NCBI GenBank assembly: GCA_001910725.1
Contig: MJGA01000016.1
Span: 682,001 to 746,000, forward strand
Direction: 5' to 3'
DNA: 64,000 bases
DNA from: Phanerodontia chrysosporium
Taxonomy: Eukaryota > Basidiomycota > Agaricomycetes > Polyporales > Phanerochaetaceae
The stretch's first letter is position 1. Every line of letters begins with the position of its first letter. The translations under genes were made by a program, and so were the position numbers. The notes beneath the pieces are model-generated. The model was given only the letters and a program-made list of their open reading frames with translations. It was not told the origin of the DNA and ran no database searches. Shown piece by piece: positions 1-12,900 of this stretch.

Positions 1-243
1 TATGCTAGAGGTGGTTGTCTTTGGTGGAAAAATGACAAAGTAGCTCCTGTTACCGCACAACAGTAGACACTACGCGTGCGCACGAGATGTACAGTAGAGA
101 TTTAGGTTGTGAATTTAGAGCACAGTCTTGCCCGAGACCGCGCGATATATGCGTGCACGTGACATCATTTACAGCTGCATCGCTTGCAATTGCCTGCAGC
201 GACTCGACGACGAGGACCTCTCATTCCCCTTCACCACATTATC

Positions 244-3200
244 ATGCCTCCAGCGGGAATACCAGCAAAGCGTGCCTTGCCATCCAAGGAAGCATCACTC
301 TTCAAGGAGTTGCTGAATCTGTATGAAACGCGGCAACTCAAGAAGGCACAGAAGACTGCTGACCAGATTCTCAAGAAATTCCCCGAGCATGGAGGTATGC
401 GGGTGCAATCGCTTCTAAACATCTATCTCATGAACGCTACTCGGCCTCAGAGACGCTATGCATGAAGGGGCTCGTTCTTACGCATATGGGCCGGCGCGAG
501 GAGGGCCTCGAGCTCGTCAAGAAAGGTGTCCGTCTCGACCTCACGTCGCATATTGTCTGGCACGTATTCGGCCTGATTCAGAAGGGGGAAAAGAAGTATG
601 AGGAGGCTCTCAAGTCCTACACCCAGGCCCTGAAGTACGACAAGGTGCGTGCCACAGGCATGCCGCAGCGTACGCGTACGCTCACCGAAATGCGCAGGAG
701 AACCTGAACATCCTCAGGGACGCCGCCCACTTGCAGACGCAGCTGCGGCAGTACGATGGTCTCGTCGAGACGCGGCACACGTTGCTCAGGTTGCGCCCGA
801 ACCTACGCTCGAACTGGCTCGGCCTCGCGGTCGCATACCACCTGAACGGCCAGCTTGGAGAGGCAAAGAAGGTGCTCGAGCACTACGAGGCGTCGCTCAA
901 GGTGCGTGCGCCACGCACGGTCCCGGAAAGCGGTGCCACATGTATATACAGAATATCCCAGATTACGACGTCGAGCACTCGGAGGTCCTGCTCTACCACG
1001 TGCGCGTCCTCGAAGACCTCGGCGAGCTGAACGAGGCCCTCAGCCTCCTCGATGTCAGCGCGAAGTCGCGTGCCATTATCGATCGGGTCTCGATCATGGA
1101 GTTCAGAGGTATGCCATTCCTCCTCGTCAATGCTGGCGCGTTACTTGCTGAACTGACCACCCGCTAGCACGTATACTGTCGAAGCTCAACCTGAATGATG
1201 ACGCAGAGCAGACATGGCAAGCGCTGATTGAACAGAACCCGGACAAGTACGATTACTACAAGGGCTACCTGTCCAACCGCGGAGTAGACCTCGGTATGTA
1301 TGGACGTTCACGCCGGTGCTTTCTCCTGACTCATTCTGTAGACAACATCACCGACGAGACACGTCCAAAGGCACTAGAGGTCTTGAAGAGCTTCTCCACG
1401 CAGCTACCACGTGCAGCCGCCCCGCGCCGGTTAGCATTGGCCGTTGCTACAGGTTTGTTCTTGAATGCAAGATGTATTTGAGATTGTACTAATGGAGTGT
1501 AACAGGCGATGAGTTCAAGGAGCTTGCACAACCTTACCTTATCTCCGGCCTGCAGAGAAACATCCCCTCACTGTTCGCGGACATCAAGTCGCTCTATCGC
1601 GACCCTCAAAAACTCTCTGTGATCGCCTCGATCGCGGAGGCCCACCTCGCGCATTTGAAGTCGCAGGAGCAGCCGAAGCCGGACGAAGCGGAGCCGCCAA
1701 CGACATACCTGTGGACGCTGTACTTCCTTGCGCAGCACCACTCGCACATTGGGGCACACGCGCGCGCGCTCGAGCTGCTCGACGAGGCACTCTCGCACAC
1801 GCCCACGCTGCCGGACCTGCTCATGTTCAAGGGCCGCGTGCTCAAGCGGCTCGGCGACCCGTATGGCGCGGCGCGCTGCATGGACGAGGCGCGCGTCCTC
1901 GACCTCCAGGACCGCTTCCTGAATACTAAGTGCGGCAAGTACCGCCTCCGGGCAGGTATGAATGAGGAGGCGCAGGAAGTGTTTGGCCTGTTTACGAAAG
2001 TACGTCGCGTAGACGGTCTAGCTCGTACCGCCGTCCTGGTACTAACTCGAGACGCTAGAAAGACGCGCCTTCTCCTGGCGCCGACCTTGAGGACATGCAG
2101 TCTGTGCTCTTCCTTCTGGAGGACGCAGATGCGCACCGACGGAACGGCAACCTTGGTATGGCGCTCAAGAGGTACACTTCGATCCGGAAGCTCTTCGATG
2201 AGTTTGAGGATGACCAGTTCGACTTCCACGGATATTCGTTGCGGAAGTTCACGATTAACATCTATCTGAAGTGTGTTTAGATGCCGCCTGGCATTTATGG
2301 TGTGACTGACTGTCTTCCGTAGCATGATCGAGTGGGCAGACAACCTTCGTTCGCATCCCGCGTACGTGAGGGCTGCTATCGCGGCGTCTCAGGTCCGTAC
2401 ACAACCCGTCTGGGCAAGAAGTCTGCTGCTGAAGCGTGCTTATATCTGTAGCTCTACGTCCGACTGCATGATGACCCCACGCTGGCTTCTCGGTCAACCA
2501 CATCTGGTATGCAACGACACCCAAACTTCCGTTTATACAGCTAACAGGCATGTCAGCTAAGTTGTCCGACGAGGAGAAGAAGGCAAAGAAGAGGGCAAAG
2601 AAGGCTGCCTCGAAGGCCCAGGAGGACCCGAAGAAAGGTACTACTGAGCCACTGCCCCGCGTATCATTCAGTTGACGGAGGATGCTAGCCGGAGCCAACA
2701 CAAACGATGACAAAGGTCTCGATGCTGCACCACCTAAAGACGACGACCCCGATGGCTCGAAGCTCCTCAAGGCAGAGGACGGTCTAGAGCGTGCGGCTCA
2801 ATTCTTGAACCCACTTACCACGCTAGCAGCGAAGAACCTTGAGGCCTGGATTGCTATTTACGACGTCGCCGTGCGGAGAAGTACGTATGCAACGATTGAC
2901 TGGGACAGGCGAGACTAACGGCGGTGGCAGAGAAGTACCTACAGGCCGTGCAGGCTCTGAACCGTGCGTCGGCGCTCGACGCGAACCACCCTGAGGTGCA
3001 TCTTCGCCTTGTGCACTTCAAGAAGACCCGTACGTGTGCTCTGCCGCTGTCAGGTGTAGCCATGTCCTGACTTGTCCCAACCAAGTCTCGTCCCTGCCTC
3101 AAGAGCCGCCGGCACCCATCGGCCCTGTGGTCGCGCAGGCTGCTTCTCAGCTGGTACCAGCAGACGTCGCGTTGGATACGTTCAACTCGCAGTACTTGCA

Positions 3201-3592
3201 GAAGCACCCAGGATCGCCGCGGGCCACGTTTGCGTTCGCAAGGGCGCTCAAGGTGCTGGGCGCGCCACTAGAAGAGGTCGAGAACACCTTGTTTGGTCTC
3301 TTGCACCCTGAAGCGAACCTCGATCTCAAGGTGAGTTGGTTAAGGATGCCCTCGTGTCTCCCTGGCTCACTGTTCACAACAGACTGCGATCGACGTTTTG
3401 GCTTACTTGAACGACATTTCATCGTCAAGAGCGGAAGAATTCAGGAAAGCGTGCGACGGCAAGTTCGAGCGATCTACCGTCTTCAAGACACCGGAAGAGA
3501 TCGCCGTCTTGCGCAAGCAAGCCATCGCGCCTCCCCCGGACGCCGCTGTCGCCGTGAATGGTGACGAGGAAAAGACCGACGTTGTCAGCTAA
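244..3592 (+). CDS. NAA15: NatA N-terminal acetyltransferase auxiliary subunit (Naa15/Nat1)
   Basis: The encoded protein is the TPR scaffold of the NatA complex. In this family it anchors the catalytic Naa10 subunit to the ribosome for co-translational N-terminal acetylation. The start at 244 (MPPAGIPAKRALPSKEASLF) is followed by a typical Naa15 N-terminus: a helix ending near KKAQKTADQILKKFPEHG, then KGLVLTHMGRREEGLELVKKG and repeated TPR-like helices (HVFGLIQKGEKKYEEALKSY). The last exon ends at TAA 3590-3592. The gene is split by about ten short GT-AG introns, so the product must be assembled from several frames. A lysine-rich segment near 2570-2640 (EEKKAKKRAKKAASK) matches the basic region of the family. 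The neighbour eL42 follows on the same strand about 290 bp downstream. Identification is firm; exact exon edges were not all resolved. Confidence 0.93.
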
Positions 3593-3882
3593 TTATTGTG
3601 TCTCAGATGTCCTTATAGTAGACACCGCAGGATTGAGCATGCTCCATGTAGACCAAGCTGCACAGTGCAACAATGTGTATTAGATACCATCACGCTGATC
3701 CGCTCGCGCTGCACGGGCGCTTCGTGAGCGCGAGTGCGGTGGCTGAATCGGAGCGTGAACCTTATCTGAGAAACTGCCGCCGCCCTCGGGGATGCCGAAA
3801 GCTGACGAGCGCAGTGTGGACTGTGGGCTGTAGCGCCAAAGAATCCCTCAAGCCCGTCGCCGCCGCCGTCAAGCTCGTCAAA

Positions 3883-4563
3883 ATGGTCAACATCCCCAAG
3901 TGCGTATTCCTGCAGGGTGAACCTATGACAGTGCACTGAATCGCTGCTTGCCCCCGCCAGGACACGACGGACCTGTGAGTCTGACTAACCGCTTGTGCAA
4001 AAAAGGAGAGGCGACTGAAGCTTGGCCTGCGCTGAACAGACTGCAAGGGCAAGACCTGCAAGAAGCACACGTACGTTGCCCGTTCTGTCGTAGTTGTGTG
4101 TGTGCAGGAAGGCTCATTCGCTCCCGGATAGCCCCCACAAGGTCACCCAGTACAAGAAGGGCAAGGACTCGCAGGTCGTGCAGGGAAAGCGTCGTTACGT
4201 GCGCAAGCAGTCCGGTTACGGTGGTCAGACCAAGCCCGTCTTCCACAAGAAGGTCCGTCATACATAGCTGCACTGCAGAGGAATGGGTGCTGATACAGCT
4301 ACGGCCTTATTTAGGCGAAGACAACCAAGAAGGTTGTCCTCCGGCTAGAGTGCACTGTCTGCAAGTACAAGATGCAGCTGGCCATCAAGCGCTGCAAGCA
4401 GTACGTTCCTTTCGCCCGTTTCAGTTGTATTTCACACGCCTTATCTCGTCTTATAGCTTCGAGCTCGGTGGTGAGAAGAAGACCAAGGGTGCAGCTCTCC
4501 AGTTCGTGCGTATTCTGTTATCCACTTTCCTTCTGCATCCGCTGACGCTACCGTCTTCAGTGA
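3883..4563 (+). CDS. RPL42: 60S ribosomal protein eL42 (L36a/L44 family)
   Basis: This is a component of the large ribosomal subunit near the E-site. Six exons join to an eL42 protein of about 105 residues: MVNIPKTRRTYC, then the zinc-ribbon cysteines (C12, C17), then KPVFHKKAKTTKK and [10 protein letters not shown], ending in KTKGAALQF. Exon edges read as AA|G at 3900, CCT|AC near 3974, CAC AC|C with exon 4 starting at 4132, AAG|GCG (4252/4315) and CA|C (4400/4457). The final coding exon ends at TTC 4505. A GT-AG intron (4506-4560) then separates it from the stop codon TGA at 4561-4563. Residue 56 is proline, the form linked to cycloheximide sensitivity in yeasts, where changes at this site give resistance. 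The dense short introns are typical of basidiomycete ribosomal protein genes. Confidence 0.95.
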
Positions 4564-4849
4564 TTGTATTTCTGCCTGTTCCCCTCGTCTGTGTCTTCAT
4601 GTTTTCGCTACCTCTCTACGCTCATGCTTGCACTATGTGATATGCAATACGATTGTGCGTGCCGCACACTTCCCGCATCTGTATCATCATTCGTGGCGCT
4701 ATCTCACGGAGTACGTCGTAATTTATGGATCTCGCACATCTGAAAGTTCCGTTTGAGAGGAGTGGTCTCCTACTCTACTCGTACATAGCAGGGCCCGATC
4801 CGTCATATTACAACTCCAGTAAACAAAACACACACATTGACTGTCGTGC

Positions 4850-6217
4850 CTATGTGGGCTGAGCCTTGATTCTGTCCAACGTTCTGGCAAACTCAGCAGT
4901 GAGGTTGAGCTTTGGCATGAGGCGGTTCAACACTTCTTGCTGGTTCGCTTGCAGCTGCAGTTGTGTCTCTCCCAGTGCACTGCTAAACCCCGCTGCTATG
5001 TCATCGCGGACCGCCTCCCTTGCGTACGGCAGGATTGCTTCCACGAGCCGCTCTAGGTCGGGAACTGGGGCTGGGGGCTGGTTTGCCAGCTGGACAACAA
5101 TCGCGCTCAGACCTTCGATCTCGTCGTGCATGGCGCGCGTTTTCTCTTGTTGGCTTGTTTGCATCTGCGTACTGCATGAATTTCCCATTCCCTCACGAGT
5201 CGTTTTGCTACGCTCACCTCCTGCAGCTCTCTCTGCAGGTACTCGTTCGCCTCCTGCAAGATCGCGTTCTTGCCCCTCAGAAGCTCGCATTCGGCCTCTG
5301 CCGTCTCCGCGCGCGTCCGGATCGTCGTCACCGACTTCCGTAGTTCATGCACCTCCGCTTTTGCGGCAGCCAGGTTTGCCTCGAGCTGCTCCAAGCGATG
5401 AGCCTGCGCCTGCACCAGACTGTTCTGCTCAAGCGGTGACTGCAAGCTCAGGTCCTGCACCCTCTGGTTGACACATGCGTTGATCTCGCTCTGGTAGTCG
5501 TCCTTCTTCTGACGCAGCTGGCCTTCGACTCTTTCTACAGCCGCCTCTAGTGCTCCGAGCCGCTGCGTGATCTTGCCCGTGAGCCCCTCCATGTTGCGTC
5601 CGAGAGACGCTGAAGTGTCCTCGTTTGTCGTTTCGTCCTCCTTTTCGACGATCTCTCCGTCTTCTGCTTCCTTGGGCAGATTTCTCGCGTCCAGACACGC
5701 TTTGACCTCTATGAAGCGCTTCTGCAGGTTCGAGACTTCCTCCAGGACTTTGGCGTGCAGGCTAGATTGGTCGCCATGCGGCACGACATTCTGCAATTCT
5801 TGCGGCAACCGCACGCTCTGAAGGGACCTCGAGAGCTCGGCGGACGCGTCTGCCATGGCCTTTGCGGTGCTCTGGACACGTTGTTCAGCGGTGTGTCGCA
5901 TCTTCTCGCTGCCGCTGCCGTGCACAGAGCGCAGCAAGGCCTCGTTCGTCTGCCTATCGGTCTCCAGCTTCTCCAGCTTCTGGTACGTGACGACTGCGCG
6001 CGATAGCGTCCTGCGATGCAACATGAACATTAGAGGTGACACAGCAACATGGCTCATACCTCACGTAGTCGTGCATCGGTTTATCGCACATGTCGAATTC
6101 GTAGGTGCTCAAGTTCGCGGCATCGCGCTGGTGCGCATCCTCATGCGGACGCAATGGAAAGGACGCGGCCCCCTCCCGCCGTGGAGGAGCATTGGGTCGT
6201 TCCGATACTCCTGCCAT
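4850..6217 (-). CDS. Coiled-coil protein of unknown function
   Basis: I do not recognise a family. Three exons give a 421-residue protein. ATG is at 6217, exon 1 runs 6217-6060, intron 1 is 6059-6011, exon 2 is 6010-5218, intron 2 is 5217-5165, and exon 3 ends at 4850. The junctions keep frame (V-R-T-L-S at intron 1, QE|MQTS at intron 2). The N-terminal 50 residues are polar with no signal peptide. Residues from about 55 onward are a long heptad-rich coiled coil (LEKLETDRQTNEALLRSV; QAHRLEQLEANLAAAKAEVHELRKS) broken by an acidic stretch (EDGEIVEKEDETTNEDTS). A structural or tethering role at the cytoskeleton, spindle or septum is possible but is only inference. It is convergent with eL42. Confidence 0.75.
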
Positions 6218-6872
6218 GTTACTATGCAGGCCATGTCAATCCTTGACGGTGCCGCCCACACCGTGCTTACCAGCTTTGCTCGACGGCCCTGCAAGAGATG
6301 CTGAAGTATTGTACAACAAGTCTATAAACCAACTTCAAAGTACAATGGGCTGAGAGCCTCGTGTTGTACACGAAGTGCTGCTTCTCTGTGGCACCTGTCA
6401 GTAAGGTGTTTATTTCGGCGCCTTTGTACGAGAGCATCTCCACCTTTCACTTTCTTCCTTAGACGACTTTGGGGCAGCTGGAGGTCTCGAGCATAACCAA
6501 TTACTTCCTAATTGCGCATAGAATGGGCAGTTCCCCACCATTACGAGAGGTCGTCCTTATGACCCTGAAGTGAGCGAGATGGTCGATAGAAGCGGACCCG
6601 CGCTCGAACGTAGCGCGCTGGATCTCGCCCGATATCCTCAGGGTCCATCTTGTTGAGTCGAGAGTTGCAATCATGTCCTGCATTTAACAATTTCCGTGCA
6701 AGTGTATGTATTGACGTAGCGAGTATATTACATGTGAGTAGAAGGCAGCAGATGCTTTAAGGTACGCTACCAGAACTGGACCGATACTCTAAGCTATAGT
6801 TCTATCGAGCTATGCTACAGGCGTAAAGTGGACTGCATCTAGTCGTTCTATGGCAATTCGTATTTTCGCCGC
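6218..6872. other. Intergenic region, no gene recognised
   Basis: This 655 bp lies between the 5' end of the coiled-coil gene and the 3' end of the transporter. A 60-codon open stretch on the minus strand (6501-6683) has no recognisable domain. I see no repeat or RNA gene. Confidence 0.5.
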
Positions 6873-8931
6873 TCACACCTCTGCCGCGACAGCGTCCGCC
6901 TTCGCAGTCTTGTCCGCGGGCTCGTGCTCGTCCGCGAGGGTGACGACGGACGCGCGCTCAGACGCGGGGTCCGCCGCGTCAGGGGCGTGCGCGGGCGCGG
7001 GCTTGCGCGGCGCCATCTCGATGTCGCCGTCGGGCTTCTCGAGCGCCGCGGGAGGGCGCTGCTGCCCGACGAGACCGACGCCGCGCATGCCGACGACGGC
7101 GATGACGAGCGCGAGCACGATCGTGCCGCAGCACGTCCAGCCCGCGGCGCGGAAGCCCGCCATGAGCACCGCAGGGTCCTCTGCGCCGAGCTCGGGGTGC
7201 GCGCGGTTGTACTTGGTCGAGACCGAGTTCGCGATCGTCGACGTCACGGCGAGGCCGATGGACGTGCCCAGCTGGAGGACGGTGTGAGTGTCGGCGTGCG
7301 GAATGTGAGAGGCGGGGTGCTTACGCGGGTCGCGACGCTGAAGATGCTGCCCGCAAGGGCCTGAGAGTGGGCTGGGAAGCTCGAGCACACCTGCATGTTG
7401 GCTACGGTGTACGCGATGTCTAGAATGGGAAGGAGAATCATAACAAGGAATGCCATGGACCAGTATGTCGCGGTGACCTTGATCAGCGCAAAGATGATGC
7501 AAGATGCCTGCGAACGCTCAGTGACTACATATTTGGCTTATGGTGGAGGGACTGACCATAGCAGACAACAGGCCAATGATGACGAGAATCTGTCCGGGCA
7601 CAGCACCAACGAGATATCCGGTAGCTATATTGGTGATAAGGCCCTGGAGAAAGGTGTCAGCATGCTTGCACCAAGATCGGACCGCGACAAGACTTACAGA
7701 TACACCCATGGGCACGAGGCGGACAGCCGTCTGCAGCGGGCTGAGGGACTGCACCTCCTGGAAGAACAGCGGTGCAAAGTAGCCGAGGGTATTGAAGCCC
7801 CACCAGCCGAAGAACACGAGCAGGATGACGGGTCCCATCTTCGCGCCGGGCTGCGTCCACATGCTCATGGGGAGCAGCACCGACTGCCCGCGCGCCTCGC
7901 GGCGGAGCTCCCAGAGGACGAACGAGACGATGAGGATGACGGCCGTGCCGAGCAGCGACGGCACGAACGGGGTCGCCCAGCCCTTGGGCGTCGCAGTGGA
8001 CTCACTGGCAGGGGGTCAGTCCCGCACGCACTGCAGGAAATGAGGATGTCACGCACGCAAGGTCACACACGAGGAGCCCGAGGCCCGCAGTGCTGAGCAC
8101 CGCGCCGACCCAGTCGAGGCCCATGTTGTAGCGGCGAGACATGTCATCTTCGGGGAGGCAGAACCAGCCAAGCGCGCACAGCACTGCACCGAGGCCGGCC
8201 TGCAGCCAGAAGATGGTGCGCCAGGACGCGCTCGACTGGCTGAGGATGCCGCCGAGAATCATGCCGATGATGTACCCGATGGGCTGCCCCGCGCCGAGCA
8301 CCGCGAACGCCGTGTTCTTTTTCTTGCCCGGCGGGAAGTAGGACGAGATGATGCTGATGCCTGCGGGTGTGTTGGCCGCTGGGTCGGGTTAGCGGTCTGC
8401 GGGAGGAGGCGATAGGAGCGTGGGACGCACCTGAGCCGATGCCCTGCAGGCCGAGGAAGACGATGAACTGGGCGGGGTTCGCGAGAAGGCGGCTGCGATA
8501 CTCCTGCATGACTGTTAGGCAATGAACAGACGTGCCGGGCAAGTACGCACCAGACGCTGAACCATGCTGAACCCAGAAGGAATATCCTCTTGCTCCCAAT
8601 AATATCTGCCAACCTACCGCATAGGAGCAGCAAGCAACCGTAGGACAGACTGCATGGCGATGTCGTTCAATGATTGGTCTTCCAGCCATGAGGAATACTC
8701 ACGAGTAGACGTTGAGAGGCCACTGGAGGTCCTCCTGTGTAAAGTTGAGGTCCCTGCCAATCGTGGTGATGGCGACGTTTGTGGCACCGGTCAAGAAGAT
8801 CTGCCAGGGAGAGGTGTGCGTCAGTGGCTGCCGCGATGTCGCCAGCACATAGCGCGACGTACACTCAGGACCGTCACGCAGCAGACGGTCGCGGTGATGC
8901 ACGCATCCTGGTACTTGGCACTGATGATCAT
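6873..8931 (-). CDS. MFS drug:H+ antiporter, DHA2-like (14-TM family)
   Basis: This is a plasma-membrane exporter of the major facilitator superfamily, multidrug-resistance type by family. The exons read in order: TATVCCVTVLS joined to IFLTGATNVAITTIGRDLNF, then TQEDLQWPLNVYS. MFS motif A follows (GRLADIIGSKRIFLLG). Next is a motif-C-like helix (GAGQPIGYIIGMILGGIL) that lacks the usual proline, then WRTIFWLQAGLGAVLCALGW, the central loop, and the late helices (ILLVFFGWWGFNTLGYFAPLF; GTIVLALVIAVVGMRGVG). A polar cytosolic tail of about 60 residues ends at the stop 6875-6873. The start at 8931 (MIISAKYQDA) has an in-frame stop just upstream, but it leaves an unusually short N-terminus, so a missed upstream exon is possible. 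Several introns of about 50-60 bp are present. Substrate is unknown. Confidence 0.85.
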
Positions 8932-9953
8932 GCCCACTCAGAACTCGGCGAGGAAAGGCGGGGTGGCGACAACCAGGTCAGGACAGGAGATGCTCCTCCA
9001 CACAGCGGGGCACAATATGGTCTGTCTCCAGAGGCGGAAGTCTCGACGGGCACAGAGAAATTTCGCGAAAAATATATGTTGCACCGCGCTCGGACTTGCG
9101 GGGTGCATGTGGGTGGAGACCGCGCGATCGCCGGGGTTGGTCATCGCGCGCCCCGGCACCGCAGCCAGTCTGGCCTGCGGCAAGAGAGTCTCGTCGCCGC
9201 CGACGCCGTTGCGCAATCTTGCACACCCCCACGGATCTTCACCGTCGGAATGGAGAGGGAGAGAGCGCGGCGCGCATGCCGCTGAGACATCCGAGCCCGA
9301 CGGCGCCTAAACGTTGATGCGCCCGGGACGGCGTTGAGCTCCTCAGCGGCCGCTGTGTCCGAGAATACGAACCAACGCATGTGGCGTTCATGCAGGACAT
9401 CCATGGTGAATGCAGTCCGTCCCAAGGTCGCGGGGAGCTTGGCATATCTTGCAATCACAAGCGTGAAATATTACAGGGTGCGCAATCCCGAGACCGGAGA
9501 CGGCAAGCCGTCGTTGGACACACATACTCATCGATGGGCAACTTGTCCTCAATAGGGTCCAACGAATATCGACGCTGATAGTGCCAGAGGCGTTGTGGCA
9601 TGGAGCTTGGACAGGCTGGCACGATAACCGTGTACCGGGTCTTGCAACCGTGCCCCACGATTGCGCCAGACACCCGTGACCGCTCCAAGCCGATCCATCG
9701 TCAGGACCAGGAACGCACGAAACGGTGGCTCAAAAAGGCGTGGCGTGGCAGGCGCCTTATTCCCGGTTGGTCCTGCAGTACGGCTTGTGCGTAGGCCAGT
9801 GCGCCTTGTTACATAGGCGAACCATCAGTCTCGTGTAGCAGCGAGATGGAGCCTCTGGGAGGCTCACTGGTTGTCGCAATACCGGACAGTGTTGCACCTG
9901 CGAATGAGAAGGTCAAGATTCCTGCCGAGTGCCCGGGTCGCCCATTCGCAAGC
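8932..9953. other. Intergenic region, no gene recognised
   Basis: About 1 kb lies between the transporter start and the 3' end of the kinase gene. Short open frames exist on both strands but none shows a domain, a good start context or exon-like codon choice. It probably holds the transporter promoter and the kinase 3' UTR. Confidence 0.5.
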
Positions 9954-12900
9954 TTACATGCTGCACTGCGGCATCTTCGCCGTCGCGACCTTGCCGCAGT
10001 TCCCGCGGACCTCGGCCGTCTTTCCGCAGAGCCAGGTCGTATGCAGAGGCTTTGGCCGCGACTGGCGCGCAAGCACCTGCTCGCGAGCGCCCGGTGGCGG
10101 CATCGTCCACCTGCAGCTCTGCAGAATTGTGCTGTCGATGGTGAAGAGCGGGTGTCGTTCATGAATTAAGGTTCGGCGAACCACGCAGGCGCTACCTAAC
10201 GAGAGCAAACACCGAGAATTCAGAACGAGTATATATAGAAAAATGCAATGCGACAGCAACAGCACAAAACAAGGTGGAGAGATAGCATGTATCCAGAATG
10301 CCTCAACCATAGTTGAGTTCCGTCGCCGCGTCGGGCCGGCCTTCGCGCGGGTCGCGGGCTCCGCGTTCGCTGCGGCCGGCGCCGCCCAGGGGTCCGGCGG
10401 GCGTGGCGGGAGGTGCGCAGGGCGGTCAAAATTAGCGGGCGGTTGCGGGAGGATCGGCGGTCGTTCGCCCGGGCGGTAGACTACAGGGGGTAGGATTATC
10501 GGCGCGGTCGGCGCGGCGGCGGGCGGTACAGGAGCCGCGTAGCGCATGGGCGGGAGATGGCGTGCGGTAGGAGTGTGGTGGTGGGACGGCGGGGGACCGG
10601 TGCGGAAGGACTCTCTTGGTGGCGGAGGTCTGCCGGTGTAGTGTAGCGGTGGACGTGTCGGGGCAGCCGGAGGCCGCGACGCATCCACGGGTGGATGCCC
10701 CGGCGGACCAACAAGCGGTTGACGACGCCCGCGCTTGTCAAATTCGTGGGACGCCTCGTACGCAGGGAGGCTAATGGACAAATACAGCACGCACCAGCAG
10801 GTAACGCGAGTAAAGAGGAGCATGAGGACGGGAGAGATTAGTGACCACACAGAACGACGGATAGAAATGAGGTGCCCACGTTTTAGGATCAGCTGGCAGA
10901 GGATCGGTCCAGAAATAATCATGGTCCAATGCTTGAGCTGCCGTAATACGCTCCCTGGGATTGCACGTCAACAGCTTATCCAGGAGATCTACAGTCTCTG
11001 GACCAATGCTAGACGACCGTGAGCCAGGAATCTTCAACGTCATCAGAGTTCACTCACGATTCGAACATCGTTTTCACTCGGCGCGGATACATATTGAAAC
11101 GCTTGACGCCCTCGCAACCAGGCAAGTCGTCGTGGCCAGGCCAGCTGAGTTGAGTAGGCGTGCCACATAGCTGCCATATCTTGTCGAGCTGATCGAGGTC
11201 GGAGGAACCTGGCAGGATGGGCTTTCGACAGAACATCTCACCAAGGACGCACCTACGTAACAGTTAATAAAGTGCCGCGGAGGTATTAGTTCGCGGTACC
11301 AACCCGATACCCCATATGTCCACTTCTCCACCGTACTGTCTTGCTCCGAGGAGAAGCTCAGGGGGCCTGTACCATCGCGTAACGACACAGTTGGTATATT
11401 TCCTTTGCTTTTCCGGAGGAACGTTGGCCATGTCTCGGACCAGGTTAGGATCGAACGCGCGTGCGAGACCGAAATCAGCAATCTTGAGCGAGCCGTTGTT
11501 CGATATAAGCAAGTTTGCAGCCTTCATGTCACGGTGGAGGATACGATTCTGCGGCACGTGCGGGTAAATATCTGCACTAGAGCGGTGATCATAACGCGCA
11601 CCCGATGCATGTACTCCGTTCCTTCCAAGAGCTGCTTCATGTAGAGTTTGATCTGGCTAGGAGATAGCTTAACGCGTTCATTCTCCAGCAATCCAGCTAG
11701 ATCGTGGTCCATGTACGGGAAGACCATGTACACCGATAGCGGCGCTTCACTGCCTCGACCTGGCGCGGTCGTGCAAATTCAACAAGTAGTGCAGAGGCAG
11801 GAAAGAGCTACTCACTGCGAACGATGAACATATCTAATATGTCCACGATGTTTGGATGCCGTAACGCCTTCAATATCTTGATTTCTCGAAGAGCTGTGAT
11901 TGGCATGCCCTCCTTCTCGTTGTGCATGAGAATGCGTTTGAGCGCTACTTGGTGCCCTTTCATGCGATGCACTGCCTTGTGCACCTCACTGCAAGGCAAG
12001 GGAGGTCAGCGATTAGGGTCCAAAGCGCGTCACGTGAGCATCCTGCGAAGCCAAGAACTACACGCACCCGAAGGTTCCTTCACCAAGCTTCATGAGAACG
12101 TCGTAATCACTCTGCAAGCCGCAGCCCTCAAATATGCGTCCATAGGCTGCCTTCTCTTCCTCCCGTGAGCGGTGTACCGGTTTCCGCTTTGGCCGAGGTG
12201 CGGGAGCAGCAGGGGGAGCGGGCGCTTTGGATGCAGAAGGCTCGCCTTTTGGCTGCTCGTCTTGCGGCTGCTTGCGGACGTCTTTGCCATTGAGAACAGA
12301 TGCGGAAGGGCTTGTCCTAGGCGTCGGCGGCTTCTTTGGCAGAGCGATTTTGACCGCGCTATGCTGCAGCGGCAGCACGTCGGATTTCTCGTCGCCAGCT
12401 GACTGCTTAGACTCTTCACGGCGGGGTGGCACGACACGAGGGGATCGTGGAGGGGACAATGGTTGTAGAGGCGTGCGGGGAGACAATGGATGGTAGGTAT
12501 CGGAGGGTCTATGTGGCAGACGGTCATGATTGTGGTTGTAGGAATAGTTCCTGTCATCGCTATCAACATGTCGTTCACGCCAATGGTCGCCTCGCTCGGC
12601 ACGCGACCCATAGTAGTCATCGTCTGCCGGCCGGTAGGAGTCGCCCCATCCTGGACTACGCTCCGCTCGGTGATCGTGATGGCGTTCTCGAGACCTGTCC
12701 CACGAGCGACGGCGGTCCTCCTCGTACCGTCTATCCGTATCAATTACAGTAGGCCGTGGTAGGCGGTGTTTCTCCTTCCCAGTACTCTCCGGGGATAGCG
12801 GACTACGTGAACGAGGTGACGACGGTGAGCGAGACCTACGGCTAAGCCGAGGCGAGATAAGCCCTTGTGAAGGATATTCCCGCGAGTCCCAGTGGTCCGC

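Noticed and set aside
9954..10290. The last 110 codons of the kinase frame as genuine protein
   Set aside because: Composition changes abruptly to hydrophobic and cysteine-rich noise. It was kept only as the outer limit of the gene because no better stop could be proved.
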